Origin: Nitrospira sp.
GTDB lineage: Bacteria; Nitrospirota; Nitrospiria; Nitrospirales; Nitrospiraceae
Direction: 5' to 3'
Assembly: GCA_018242685.1 (NCBI GenBank)
Contig: JAFEBM010000012.1
Span: 1-64,000 of the forward strand
Length of the DNA stretch: 64,000 nt
Shown: positions 50,100 through 59,081 of the stretch, piece by piece
Layout: each line of letters starts with the position of its first letter
Position numbering within the stretch: position 1 is the stretch's first letter
The notes under the pieces: generated by a model
Database searches by the model: none
Told to the model about the DNA's origin: nothing
The model's input: only the letters and a program-made list of their open reading frames with translations
Translations under genes and position numbers: made by a program

Positions 50100-51104
50100 A
50101 TGAAACGCGTTTCGCTCCCATCAGATCGGCCGGTCCGATTCATGTTGCCGTTGCTCTTGTTGGGCATCTGGACCTGGCTCCCGGAATTTTCCGAGGCCCA
50201 TTTGCAAGATCGCATCGTCGCCATCGTCAATTCAGAATTGATCATGTTGTCGGATATGAAGCGTGAGTTTGAAACGGAGCACGGGCGGCTTTCCCGCGAG
50301 CACCGTGGAATCGATCTCCCTCAGCGGTTGAAAACGGCGGAGTACATGGCCTTGACGAAGCTCATCGAGCGGCGCTTGCAACTGCAGGAAGCCAAGGCCA
50401 AAAAGATCGAGGTGTCGGACCTGGAAGTGAAGCAAGCGCTTGAACAGATGAAGCGGCAAGGCAGTCCCCTCGACATTACCAATACGAGTCATGTGGAGAC
50501 CGTTCGCGAGCAGCTCCTCCTCGTAAGAGTCGTGGACCTGCACATTCGCGGCAACATTACCGTCGGAGACTCCGAGCTCAAGCGGTTCTATCAAGAACAT
50601 CGTGACCGGTTCGCCCTTCCCGAAGAGTACCAACTGAGCCAGATCATCATTCAACCACGCTCCTCGGATGGATTGGCCGACGCCTTGACCAAAGCCCGCC
50701 GAGCCATGGACGACTTGAAGCGAGGAGAGAAATTCGAAGACGTCGCCATGCAGTATTCCGACGGCGCCAACGCCTTGCAAGGGGGACGGCTCGGATGGGT
50801 CCGACAGGGAGAACTCATTCGCGCCATCGAACAAGCGGTCGCCCCCTTAGTGCCGGGAGGAATCTCGGACATCATCGAGAGCCCGGAGGGAATCCAGATT
50901 ATCCGCATGGATGACAGAAAGCCGAAGCAGTTTCGCCGATACGAGGACGCGCGGCGAGAAATCCAGGAACTGGTCTATCGGCAGAAGAGCGATGACATGT
51001 ATGAATCCTGGCTCATTGAGCTCAAGAACAAAGCGTACATCGAGATCAAGTTCGATCAAGCTGCCGAAAAAGCCCAGCCACAGTCTGTGCGGTCGGCGCA
51101 ATAA
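50100..51104 (+). CDS. surA: SurA-like parvulin peptidyl-prolyl isomerase
   Basis: A 334-residue periplasmic chaperone. Start at ATG 50100 with AAAGG. Signal peptide FMLPLLLLGIWTWLPEFSEA, cleaved before HLQDR. The SurA N-terminal domain begins DRIVAIVNSELIMLSDMKREF. One parvulin domain (EEYQLSQIIIQPRS, FEDVAMQYSDGANALQGGRLGWVRQGEL) follows, where E. coli SurA has two, so this is the short form. It guides outer-membrane protein folding. It comes after another isomerase gene and converges with engB, seven bases away. Confidence 0.87.
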   Translation: MKRVSLPSDRPVRFMLPLLLLGIWTWLPEFSEAHLQDRIVAIVNSELIMLSDMKREFETEHGRLSREHRGIDLPQRLKTAEYMALTKLIERRLQLQEAKAKKIEVSDLEVKQALEQMKRQGSPLDITNTSHVETVREQLLLVRVVDLHIRGNITVGDSELKRFYQEHRDRFALPEEYQLSQIIIQPRSSDGLADALTKARRAMDDLKRGEKFEDVAMQYSDGANALQGGRLGWVRQGELIRAIEQAVAPLVPGGISDIIESPEGIQIIRMDDRKPKQFRRYEDARREIQELVYRQKSDDMYESWLIELKNKAYIEIKFDQAAEKAQPQSVRSAQ

Positions 51105-51111
51105 GTCGAGA

Positions 51112-51732
51112 TCAAGACATGCCTGCGGGACGTCTTCCGGCTACTTCGCGTAAGGCTCCCCACAGCCGGTCCCGTCCGTCCCCGGTCTCCGACGAATAGG
51201 GAATCAACAGTTCGCCGTCGGCGAGTCCTAAGGCCCGATGTGTCTGCCTCAGCGTATGCACCCGTTCGCTGGACTTCAACTTGTCGACCTTAGTCGCCAC
51301 GATAAGAGGATTCCGACGGATTGAACGCAGCCACGCGATAGTCTGACGATCCTGGTCGGTCACGACTCGGCTGTCCACCAACAGTACAACCCTAAGGAGC
51401 GAGGGGCGACCGACAAGATAGTCTTCGATCAACGGCCCCCACTGAGTTCGGACAGATTTCGACACCTTCGCGAATCCGTAGCCGGGAAGGTCCACGAGGT
51501 GGAATTGCGAGAGGTTCGGATCGGAAGTCGAGACGAGAAACACATTCACGGCTCTCGTCTTTCCGGGCGTCCGGCTGACTTTTGCCAGGTCTCGACGATT
51601 CAGCAACGAATTGATCAACGATGATTTGCCCACATTGGAGCGTCCCACAAAAGCAATTTCGTGAAGCTGACCGGACGGAAATTGTTCTGGAGTGACGCAA
51701 CTTTTGATAAACTCAGCTCCGAAGATTTTCAT
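51112..51732 (-). CDS. engB: Ribosome-assembly GTPase EngB (YihA/YsxC)
   Basis: A 206-residue GTPase for large-subunit assembly. The G motifs are all present: GRSNVGKSSLINSLL (G1), VDLPGYGFAKV (G3) and ATKVDKLKSSE (G4). FIKSCVTPEQFPSGQLHEIAFV is typical of the N-terminus. The start is divergent from mtgA, 16 bases away, so the promoters must overlap the neighbouring gene starts. Confidence 0.94.
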   Translation of the reverse strand: MKIFGAEFIKSCVTPEQFPSGQLHEIAFVGRSNVGKSSLINSLLNRRDLAKVSRTPGKTRAVNVFLVSTSDPNLSQFHLVDLPGYGFAKVSKSVRTQWGPLIEDYLVGRPSLLRVVLLVDSRVVTDQDRQTIAWLRSIRRNPLIVATKVDKLKSSERVHTLRQTHRALGLADGELLIPYSSETGDGRDRLWGALREVAGRRPAGMS

Positions 51733-51748
51733 GCCGACAGGCTGATCG

Positions 51749-52555
51749 ATGGATACAAGACGGAAAGCAAATTACCGTCCGACCTTTCTGCGCCACTACA
51801 CATACGATCCTCCCTCGCCCAAGTCAACCGGCCGACGCAGAGCGACCCCTGTTCTTCTCTGGAGCACCCTGCTCATTGCATTTTCTTTGGGCGTCCTTGC
51901 GCTGAGCTGGCTCAACACTCTTCCCGATACCGACCTCCTGGCAAGGACCAACCCGACATCGACGGCGCTCATGGACCATCGCCTGGCAAGAGCGGCTGAG
52001 CAGGGACGCACCGGCAAGCGACAATGGATCTGGACCCCGCTGAACCGAATTGCGCCGGAGTTGCAACGCGCCGTGATCGTGGCGGAAGACGCCTCGTTCT
52101 TTGTCCATGAAGGATTCGATTGGGAGGGCATCCGAGACGCCGCGCTGTACAATCTGGAAGCAGGAGAACTCAAACGAGGCGGGAGCACCATCACCCAGCA
52201 GCTGGCAAAAAATCTGTATCTGTCATCAGAACGTTCTCTGTTCCGCAAGGCCCGCGAAGCCTTGATCACGCGCTCGCTCGAACACCGACTGACCAAGATA
52301 CGCATCCTTGAACTGTACTTGAATGTCGCGGAATGGGGACGCGGCGTGTATGGGGCGGAAGCCGCAGCTCGTCACCACTTCGGAAAATCCGCCGCCGATC
52401 TGACCAGTGATGAAGCTGCCTGGCTGGCCGCCATTCTACCAAGCCCGCAACGATACGATCCCCTGCGTAAAACCGCTTTCCTCACCAGCCGGCATCAACG
52501 TATTCTCGGTTGGATGGATAAGGTCGCCGTCTCGTCCCACAGACGGCTTCAATAA
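51749..52555 (+). CDS. mtgA: Monofunctional biosynthetic peptidoglycan transglycosylase
   Basis: A 268-residue glycosyltransferase (GT51). One N-terminal helix (PVLLWSTLLIAFSLGVLALSW) anchors it in the inner membrane. The catalytic residues are in AVIVAEDASFFVHEGFDWEG (the essential Glu) and RGGSTITQQLAKNLYLSSER. It polymerises lipid II into glycan strands without transpeptidation. It is divergent from engB. The dispersed repeat copy 2 begins 66 bases after its stop. Confidence 0.94.
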   Translation: MDTRRKANYRPTFLRHYTYDPPSPKSTGRRRATPVLLWSTLLIAFSLGVLALSWLNTLPDTDLLARTNPTSTALMDHRLARAAEQGRTGKRQWIWTPLNRIAPELQRAVIVAEDASFFVHEGFDWEGIRDAALYNLEAGELKRGGSTITQQLAKNLYLSSERSLFRKAREALITRSLEHRLTKIRILELYLNVAEWGRGVYGAEAAARHHFGKSAADLTSDEAAWLAAILPSPQRYDPLRKTAFLTSRHQRILGWMDKVAVSSHRRLQ

Positions 52556-52620
52556 AAGCCGCCGTGAAGCGAAGCCTCGACCGTTTCCCTGAAGATTTTA
52601 TGTTGCGATTAACCAGAATT

Positions 52621-52799
52621 CTGCAGTTGACCACTGTCCCTCTCGTCATTCCCGCGTGCTTCAAGCGGGAATCCAGGAAGTCCGGAACGTCTGGATGCCC
52701 GCCTTCGCGGGCATGACCCCTCTCTTCCCTGAGACCGTGTCATCTTCCCATCTTGCGAGGGTTTCTGATCGCTCGCTCCTGATCGCCATTGTTCAACTG
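52621..52799 (+). repeat. Dispersed palindromic repeat, copy 2
   Basis: About 178 bases, closely matching 57003-57180 in reverse orientation and 18808-18985 in the same orientation. It starts CTGCAGTTGACCAC, holds the double hairpin (CCCGC...GCGGG and GCCCGC...GCGGGC), and ends near GTTCAACTGC. The 332 bases between mtgA and the gene at 52888 hold little else. With copy 3 it brackets the accessory block. Confidence 0.85.
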
Positions 52800-52887
52800 C
52801 GGAATCAGGGATTAAGAGAGGAGAAGTTTAAGACTTTGAAATACGAAGTGGAATGTCAAAGCCGTCAAGACGCGGAGAGCACCGGCA

Positions 52888-53112
52888 CTAGGCGCGCTGC
52901 CGCTCATCAATGATCGCTTGGGCCAGCGACCCAGACACTGCCTTCAGTGCCTCACGGGCCTGCGTCGATGTAACACCTGGCACAAGCGCGTCCTCAAGGC
53001 GGTAGTCATGTCCATCAGACACTTTGAGGCCGAGCCGCTCCAACTGACCGCGCGCAGCCGCCTTACGGTCGCTTGGCTTAATCGGAACAGCCGGTGTTGG
53101 GATCTGCGACAT
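52888..53112 (-). CDS. Small conserved protein of unknown function
   Basis: Starting at ATG 53112 (AAGGG six bases upstream) gives a 74-residue protein, MSQIPTPAVPIKPSDRKAAA, then RGQLERLGLKVSDGHDYRLE, ending SLAQAIIDERQRA. The longer frame to 53376 has no ribosome site and gives an unlikely N-terminus. No cysteines or catalytic motif. It is the first gene inside the repeat-bounded block. Function unknown. Confidence 0.55.
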   Translation of the reverse strand: MSQIPTPAVPIKPSDRKAAARGQLERLGLKVSDGHDYRLEDALVPGVTSTQAREALKAVSGSLAQAIIDERQRA

Positions 53113-53215
53113 GTTCATCCCTTCGCTATCAACGATGGAAAAAGAGTAACAAGAACCTGCGTAAATCGCAAGAATGTTCCTGGCAGAAGGTAGCCCGGAC
53201 GCTGCGTTAACCGGC

Positions 53216-53662
53216 TTAGTCCGTCGATTCACCGCCCGAATCACCCACCTCAGTAAAATCCTGCTCGCCGAAGATAGCTGATTCGTTGGTGTAGTGTTTG
53301 AATTCGAGTAGGTTGTGTGACGGGTCTTCCAGAAAGAACGTGCGGTGCTCAATGCGAGTGCCTGGAAATCGGACACGGGGTTGTTGGTAGAAGGTAAGCC
53401 CCTTCGCCTTGGCCCGATCCACCAGCGTTTGCCAGTCTTTTTGCGAAAGAAAGGTCAACCCGAAATGGCGTGGGTAGATACCTTTCTGTTTCGAGGGTTG
53501 ATTCGGCACAACGTGCGCGACGAGTTGGTGGCCGGCCAAGCCAAGCGTAACGGCCTGTTTCGATCGACGCCCGACAGTGCAACCGAGACCCTCCGCGTAG
53601 AACCGAAGCGTGGCTTCTACGTCGTGAATCGGAAAAGCGAGATGGAAAATAATTTGTGCCAC
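53216..53662 (-). CDS. VOC (glyoxalase/bleomycin-resistance) family protein
   Basis: A 148-residue protein with the paired beta-alpha-beta-beta-beta modules of the vicinal oxygen chelate fold. HLAFPIHDVEATLRFYAEGLG starts the first, FFLEDPSHNLLEFKHY ends the second and contains the Glu that chelates metal. Members are glyoxalases, dioxygenases and resistance proteins. The substrate is not deducible. It lies 94 bases downstream of the DUF262 gene's end in the same direction, possibly as a passenger. Confidence 0.88.
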   Translation of the reverse strand: MAQIIFHLAFPIHDVEATLRFYAEGLGCTVGRRSKQAVTLGLAGHQLVAHVVPNQPSKQKGIYPRHFGLTFLSQKDWQTLVDRAKAKGLTFYQQPRVRFPGTRIEHRTFFLEDPSHNLLEFKHYTNESAIFGEQDFTEVGDSGGESTD

Positions 53663-53756
53663 AGGATGATACTGAGAATTTGAAACTCAATTCCGAAAAG
53701 GGCTCGCCCTTTTGGTTATTTACCCATCCACCTACAACCTAACCAAACGTGTGGTT

Positions 53757-55433
53757 CTACAACGACCAGATCTCTTGAAGTTTGCCAACTAATTGCTCCT
53801 GTCGATTATGGAGAACCTCAAGGGTCCATTCCGTCTCGTTTAGAACCTGTGTTGTTAGGACAAACGGGCTAATGCCTTTGGCTGACTTAAAGTATCTTTC
53901 CTTCTTTTCTTCAAAGTCAAAATTCTGCGCCTCGCTGTTTTTTGCTCGCGACAGCAATACTAAATTCGCGACGCGATGAAGCCATCCGGTTCGCTCCTTT
54001 TCATCCGGGAACCATTTCAACCACTGGCTCCCATCCTTCGGTGTTTGAGGCAAGACATGCTCGATGGTGATGGTTGAGTGGTCGTACTTTGCTCCGCCTC
54101 CCGAAAGTGCATGGTCGAGCCTCAGTAGGACATACCTACGGACCCTCGTCATTTCATAGAGATTTGCATTTAGGCCTTGCAGGACCTTTGCTCTATCATC
54201 GTCTGTCAGATGCAGATTAGATCCTGACACAAGCACGTCATTACCCTTTTCCAGATCCGCAAGTAACTTAGCATATCGCTCTAATCGCTCATTTACGCTC
54301 AGTCGCATGACCAGAAACCCAGCCGCCAACCTTTCCAAACCTTGGAAAAACGGATCAAGCCACTCTGGCTTGCTTTCATGCCTTGTCAACGCAACGATAG
54401 CCGTTGGCACCCAATCAACATTGTCTATTTGCTTTAGCCATCGTAAATGCTCATTGATCCTTTCCGCCCCTGCTTCGCCTTTGTAATTACATTGCGTGAT
54501 CGTTTGTAGTGCATCACCATACGGCTCCAGTTCATCATCAATAAACTTGGTAGCGTGTTCTTTCGGTCTTATGTGGTCACGTATTTCTTTCAAGATTGTG
54601 CTTTCGAGCTTCTTCCTCACATGAATCATGCGAATGTGCGCGAAAAGATTTTTGAAATCATCAAGCCCCAGATTTTCTTCAATCACCTCCCACTTCCGAG
54701 CATATTTCTCCTGTCTTTGGTTATCGATCGCGCCTATAATCTCTGCCTTAAGAATGTCAGCGTGGGAGAGATCTAGCCCACGGCTATTTAGAACTGTGAA
54801 AATTCTGTAGGCCGAGTATTCGTCTACTGTAGAAACTACGACCATCATGCATTTGTTAATAACAAATCTCGTGAACTCCTGAAGCTTGTCCCGTCTATCC
54901 TTGAGTCTCTCACACAGATACAGCGCGTTTGCTCGGATGTTGCGTTGTGCGTCATTCCGAAGTGAGGGAGCGTTCACTTTTGGGAGGGCTGCGATGCCGT
55001 TCTCGTTCTGGATAAACTTCTCAAAGAATTCAGCATCCTGTTCCCGCAATCGAAGCCTGAATTCATTTTTTAATCCCTCATGTGGCTTACCCTCCTGTCG
55101 AAGATAGCCTGAAATGTGATCTACACCAAGATGTCTCAGCACTGAGAGTAGAATCGTCAACGTAGTCAGTCGTTGCTGCCCATCAATCACTAAAGCATCA
55201 GAAGGGTCTTCTGGCTTGACGAGCACGATGCTCCCAAGAAAATAGGGATCCTTATCTAGGGTCTCCTTCTTCTCGTCCTGCCTGAAAGCCGCCCAAAGAT
55301 CCTCCAGCAGTTCCCCTGCTTCTTCCGTGGTCCATGCATAAGGCCGCTGATACCGCGGAAGTCTGAACCGGAAGGAGTTGCTGAATATGTCCGTACAATA
55401 GTACTCCTTACCGACGATCTGAACTGCGCTCAT
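53757..55433 (-). CDS. DUF262/DUF1524 (GmrSD-like) nuclease
   Basis: A 558-residue protein with the architecture of type IV modification-dependent enzymes such as GmrSD. The N-terminal DUF262 domain has RYQRPYAW at 27-34 and DGQQRL at 84-89, a ParB/Srx-like NTP-binding site. The C-terminal DUF1524 domain has the HNH-type motif IEHVLPQ at 457-463. Members attack glucosylated or phosphorothioated phage DNA. The DNA is noticeably AT-richer by eye than neighbouring genes, suggesting transfer. It is followed upstream by an AAA ATPase gene. Which modification it senses cannot be told. Confidence 0.9.
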   Translation of the reverse strand: MSAVQIVGKEYYCTDIFSNSFRFRLPRYQRPYAWTTEEAGELLEDLWAAFRQDEKKETLDKDPYFLGSIVLVKPEDPSDALVIDGQQRLTTLTILLSVLRHLGVDHISGYLRQEGKPHEGLKNEFRLRLREQDAEFFEKFIQNENGIAALPKVNAPSLRNDAQRNIRANALYLCERLKDRRDKLQEFTRFVINKCMMVVVSTVDEYSAYRIFTVLNSRGLDLSHADILKAEIIGAIDNQRQEKYARKWEVIEENLGLDDFKNLFAHIRMIHVRKKLESTILKEIRDHIRPKEHATKFIDDELEPYGDALQTITQCNYKGEAGAERINEHLRWLKQIDNVDWVPTAIVALTRHESKPEWLDPFFQGLERLAAGFLVMRLSVNERLERYAKLLADLEKGNDVLVSGSNLHLTDDDRAKVLQGLNANLYEMTRVRRYVLLRLDHALSGGGAKYDHSTITIEHVLPQTPKDGSQWLKWFPDEKERTGWLHRVANLVLLSRAKNSEAQNFDFEEKKERYFKSAKGISPFVLTTQVLNETEWTLEVLHNRQEQLVGKLQEIWSL

Positions 55434-55649
55434 GCTTCCCTCCGCACATAATGTTCACTCTCAGATGTTCACGGTTCGCTTAGCCGATATCGATGGAAAG
55501 GCATAAGATGCCGTTTCACTTGGCAGTCCGGAGAGGATGCACTTTTGTCTTGAACGAATCAAGTTCAGTTATGGGGTAATATTCATCGACTGTCTGCTCA
55601 TTTGTGATTTGCCACGATGCCACCACCAAAATCAGTTTGTCTGTCAGCA

Positions 55650-56888
55650 CTACCCATCTCCGTTTTTGGATTGGCAAAATCCCACTGTCTCTCGTTCCTC
55701 TATCGATTCCCCCGGCTTCGAAGCCTCTTTCCGCTGCATGCGTAGAGTATCCAGGCTTTTGAACAGATGGTCGTCGTTCGGTGGAAGATCGTCGTGTGTG
55801 CATTCGAGCAGTGCGCTCACGATGATTTCCTGGACATAGGCCATCGAGAAGCCATCCGATCGTCTGGCTGCCGTTTCAAGGGCAGGATCTGAAAAAAACT
55901 TCCCACCCCGTTTGCGCAGAAGAGCGAGACGCTGGTCGTACTTGGGTAATTCAAACCTCCAGACCCGATCGAACCGGCTTGGGCGGTGAATCAGCGCTGG
56001 GTCCAGCTTGTCCGGCTCATTGCAGGTTGCAATCACCAACACCCCGTTCAGTACCTTGAGTCCATCCAGTAAGTTCAGAAAGTGGGATAGCGAAATCTCT
56101 TTGGTCTGCACGATCCGGTCCAAATCCTCCAATAAGACAACCGCCGGAGTATACTTCTCGGCCAGATCCATGGCGTAGCGGAGCATGCCGTCATCCACAT
56201 CGGCCGTTCCCAGCACGGAGATGAATTTCGCGGGCGTGTTGGAAGCCAGCGTCTTGAGCGTGAGCGTCTTCCCGCAGCCCGGCGGCCCGGCAAAGAGAAA
56301 TCCCCGGCGGTGCGGGATGCCGAGCGACGCGTACCGCTCTGAACCGGAAAAAAAGCCATCCACATTCACCCTGATATCCCGTGCCATGTGAGTCGGCAGC
56401 ACCAGATCATCCCACGAGTGTGCGGTCACTGGAATGTTGTCGCCGTTGACGACATAAATTTCTTTCTTCTCTTTATGTCTGGCTTGGCCGTACCGGTCCA
56501 GCACGAGAAGCAAGTCTCGAAAGGCCGCAAGAGACTTGGTTGCAACGAAATAGATTTCGGCTAAGCCATTGCCAACCACGAGCGAAAACTTGTGACAGTG
56601 GATGTCGTGGCCGTTCCAGACCAATTCAATGGTTCCTCGCCAGCTATAGGCGTTCGCCTCATTGGAAACAGCGTTCCAATCCCGGAATACTCCTGCTGCA
56701 ACGAGCGGGAAAGCCATGCGACGTGTGACTGCCGCCTGGTGCCACTCTCCCAGACAATCCAATAGATAGTTCAGCGACACCTCCCGAGCTGAGTCTCCAT
56801 CGATTTGATGAACGACCCAGCCTGCCTCGCGTGGATGCGCGGCAAGAAATCGATCACTCTGTCTCTGGAGATACAGGGACTCACTCAT
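55650..56888 (-). CDS. Bcs1-like AAA ATPase
   Basis: Start at ATG 56888 with GAAGGAGGAAAACC, an excellent ribosome site; the frame also extends upstream to 56969. The 412-residue protein has an N-terminal domain of about 190 residues (YVVNGDNIPVTAHSWDD), then AAA: GPPGCGKT at 201-208, AVVLLEDLDRI (Walker B) and IATCNEPDKLDPALIHRPSR with the sensor and arginine finger. The layout recalls Bcs1-type ATPases found in some defence operons. It lies 216 bases upstream of the DUF262 gene, same direction. Function is inferred. Confidence 0.85.
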   Translation of the reverse strand: MSESLYLQRQSDRFLAAHPREAGWVVHQIDGDSAREVSLNYLLDCLGEWHQAAVTRRMAFPLVAAGVFRDWNAVSNEANAYSWRGTIELVWNGHDIHCHKFSLVVGNGLAEIYFVATKSLAAFRDLLLVLDRYGQARHKEKKEIYVVNGDNIPVTAHSWDDLVLPTHMARDIRVNVDGFFSGSERYASLGIPHRRGFLFAGPPGCGKTLTLKTLASNTPAKFISVLGTADVDDGMLRYAMDLAEKYTPAVVLLEDLDRIVQTKEISLSHFLNLLDGLKVLNGVLVIATCNEPDKLDPALIHRPSRFDRVWRFELPKYDQRLALLRKRGGKFFSDPALETAARRSDGFSMAYVQEIIVSALLECTHDDLPPNDDHLFKSLDTLRMQRKEASKPGESIEERETVGFCQSKNGDG

Positions 56889-57002
56889 GGTTTTCCTCCT
56901 TCTCGATGGGCGAAGAAAACCTAACATGGAGGTGTGACAGAATAGGTCTCTGTGCCAGAGAGTCAGCAAGCGCCCTTCGATCTAACCCGGATTCGGCATT
57001 TG

Positions 57003-57180
57003 AATAGTTACGATCAAGAGCGAGCGATCAGAGTCCCTTGCAAGATGGGAAGATGACGCGTTCTCAGTGAAGAGGGGGGGCATGCTCGCGGAAGCGGGCA
57101 TCCAGGCGTTCTGGATTTTCTGGATTCCCGCTTGAAGCATGCGGGAATGACGAGAGGGAGGGGACCGTGGTCAACTGCGG
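57003..57180 (-). repeat. Dispersed palindromic repeat, copy 3 (inverted)
   Basis: Reverse complement of copy 2, including the flanks GCAGTTGACCACGGTCCC and CATCTTCCCATCTTGC. It occupies most of the 311 bases between the AAA ATPase gene and the WYL regulator gene. With copy 2 it forms an inverted pair around genes at 52888-56888. The palindromic core could form cruciforms. Confidence 0.85.
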
Positions 57181-57199
57181 ACTTATAGCCAGCTCTACG

Positions 57200-58210
57200 C
57201 TACCGAGAGGATCGATACAATTGAGCTGCGGCTGTCAGTTGGCCGGAGACATTCTCAATCAGCGCTTGCGGACCAAGCACCTTCGCACCAGGCCCGAAGG
57301 ACAGAATCCAGGCGGTCAATTCGTCGAGGCCGCCGCACTGCATGGTCAGAATGACGGAGCCGTCCTTCTGGAGTTTGAGCGTCTGCGTTGGATGCCAGCT
57401 TCGTTCTTTGACGAAATAAGCCCACTCAGGCGCAATCCAGATCTTCACTTCCTGCGGCGGCTCCTCGATCAGACCGAAGGCTCGATCAAGGCGTTCCGCA
57501 AGGGGAACCTTGGGCAGCTCGAACATATCCTCCGTGACCGTGATGCTCTTGATTCGCTCCAACGCGAATATTCTCAGCGCCCTCGCTTGATGCGAGTGAC
57601 CCACGAGATACAGACCATACTGGTACAGGATCAACTGATAAGGATCGACCAAATAATCCCGAGGACGCTCTCCGGGCTTCCGGTAACCGTGAAGGACAAC
57701 CGTGAGCTGGCGCAACAACGCCTTCCGGACGGAATCCAGGGTTTGCCTTTGTGCGGCATAGGCTCGGATCGGTCGCTGAAGAGGAGAAAACGTTGTCACG
57801 ATTCGCTCAAGATGATTTCTGACCTTGTCGGGTAAACCTGCTTCAACTTTCTTGATGAGGGCCTCCAGATCGTCAACAAACGATGTTCCTTTCAAATAGG
57901 CTACATGACTCTGGGCAAGATGGAGCGACATGAGCTCGTACGGCGACACCGCGACCTCCAACCCCGTGAAGCCGGAAGGAAGTCTCCACCTTCCATCTTC
58001 CTGTTCCAGCGGATAACCAGAATCTTCGAGCTGCTGCAGGTCTCGGTGGACCTGGCGCTTCGTGACTTGGAGTTCATCGGCCAACTCTCCCACCGTCGCT
58101 CCGCCGATGAGCCGACGGAGCATGACGCTGATACGAGCGACCTGGCTATAACGTTTGGGTTTCCGTCCCTTGCGATGGGCCACGGCTGATCCACTGTTAA
58201 CGGAAGACAT
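57200..58210 (-). CDS. WYL-domain transcriptional regulator
   Basis: A 336-residue regulator. An HTH of the DeoR/YafY type (VGELADELQVTKRQVHRDLQ) covers about residues 38-58. The WYL domain has DPYQLILYQYGLYLVGHS (YGLYLVG replaces the canonical WYL core) with LRIFALERIKSITVTEDMF. WYL proteins bind ligands, some single-stranded DNA, and many regulate defence genes. It lies at the edge of the accessory block, but its own operon is the isoaspartyl peptidase gene, which it overlaps by 14 bases. Confidence 0.88.
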   Translation of the reverse strand: MSSVNSGSAVAHRKGRKPKRYSQVARISVMLRRLIGGATVGELADELQVTKRQVHRDLQQLEDSGYPLEQEDGRWRLPSGFTGLEVAVSPYELMSLHLAQSHVAYLKGTSFVDDLEALIKKVEAGLPDKVRNHLERIVTTFSPLQRPIRAYAAQRQTLDSVRKALLRQLTVVLHGYRKPGERPRDYLVDPYQLILYQYGLYLVGHSHQARALRIFALERIKSITVTEDMFELPKVPLAERLDRAFGLIEEPPQEVKIWIAPEWAYFVKERSWHPTQTLKLQKDGSVILTMQCGGLDELTAWILSFGPGAKVLGPQALIENVSGQLTAAAQLYRSSR

Positions 58211-59081
58211 CCTTGACTACCGGCGCTCCGCGTCCGGACCAGTAACCTGCCATCATGTGGGGTGTGGAATGGCGGATGGTGAATCGTCCTTGGTGAGTGA
58301 GGACCAGACATCCCGCTGATCCGTCGATCCGAGCGACCAACTTCTGCAACACGAGCCGAGCCGCAGTTGCCGGTGTGTTCCCTTTGGTTAAGCGATCGCA
58401 AATCCCTTTGGCCACGGCCAAGCGAATGATGCTCTCGCCCCATCCCGTCATCGACACGGCGCCGGTTTCATTATCAGCATACACCCCGCAGCCAATGATC
58501 GGTGTGTCCCCGACTCGCCCAGGCAACATGCGATCGATCCCACCGGTCGAGGCACCGGCGGCCACCGTTCCGGTTCGATCGAGTGCGACGGCTCCAACCG
58601 TTCCATGCCGATCCAGCGAAGATTTCTTCCGCTTCAGCATCGAACCATAGGAGAGATGGCGGAGTGGAGTCTGAAGTCGGTGGCGCTCCATCTTGAAACA
58701 CCTGGCGAACTTCGTCGCCAACGACCCCACGAGCAAGACATGATCCGTTTCTTCCATCACAAGGCGCGCTGCGGTGATGGGATGAATGATGCCTTCAACG
58801 GAAGCCACCGCCCCGGCGCGCAAACTATCCCCTTCCATGATGGAGGCATCCATCCGCTGTATGCCATCCAACTGGAGTCGCGCTCCCTTGCCCGCATTGA
58901 ACAGTCCGCTACGCTCGAGTACGCGAATCGTGTGCTCCACGGCAAGAAGCGCCGAGCTGCCGCGATCCAGCAAATGATAGCCGACTTGCAAGGCGGCCTG
59001 TAGGCAGGCGGCTTGTAGTGAGGTCATGGCGCGAGAGCCTGCGCCCCCGTGCGCAATGATGATGGGATGGACGGATTTCAA
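58197..59081 (-). CDS. Isoaspartyl peptidase / plant-type L-asparaginase
   Basis: A 294-residue Ntn-hydrolase. It self-cleaves before Thr161 in RHGTVGAVALD to expose the catalytic threonine; IIIAHGGAGSR opens the family and GVYADNETGAVSMTGWGE supplies binding residues. It hydrolyses isoaspartyl dipeptides or asparagine, repairing or recycling damaged peptides. It lies between the gene at 59078 (four-base overlap) and the WYL regulator (14-base overlap), so the three are co-transcribed. Confidence 0.9.
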   Translation of the reverse strand: MKSVHPIIIAHGGAGSRAMTSLQAACLQAALQVGYHLLDRGSSALLAVEHTIRVLERSGLFNAGKGARLQLDGIQRMDASIMEGDSLRAGAVASVEGIIHPITAARLVMEETDHVLLVGSLATKFARCFKMERHRLQTPLRHLSYGSMLKRKKSSLDRHGTVGAVALDRTGTVAAGASTGGIDRMLPGRVGDTPIIGCGVYADNETGAVSMTGWGESIIRLAVAKGICDRLTKGNTPATAARLVLQKLVARIDGSAGCLVLTHQGRFTIRHSTPHMMAGYWSGRGAPVVKDVFR

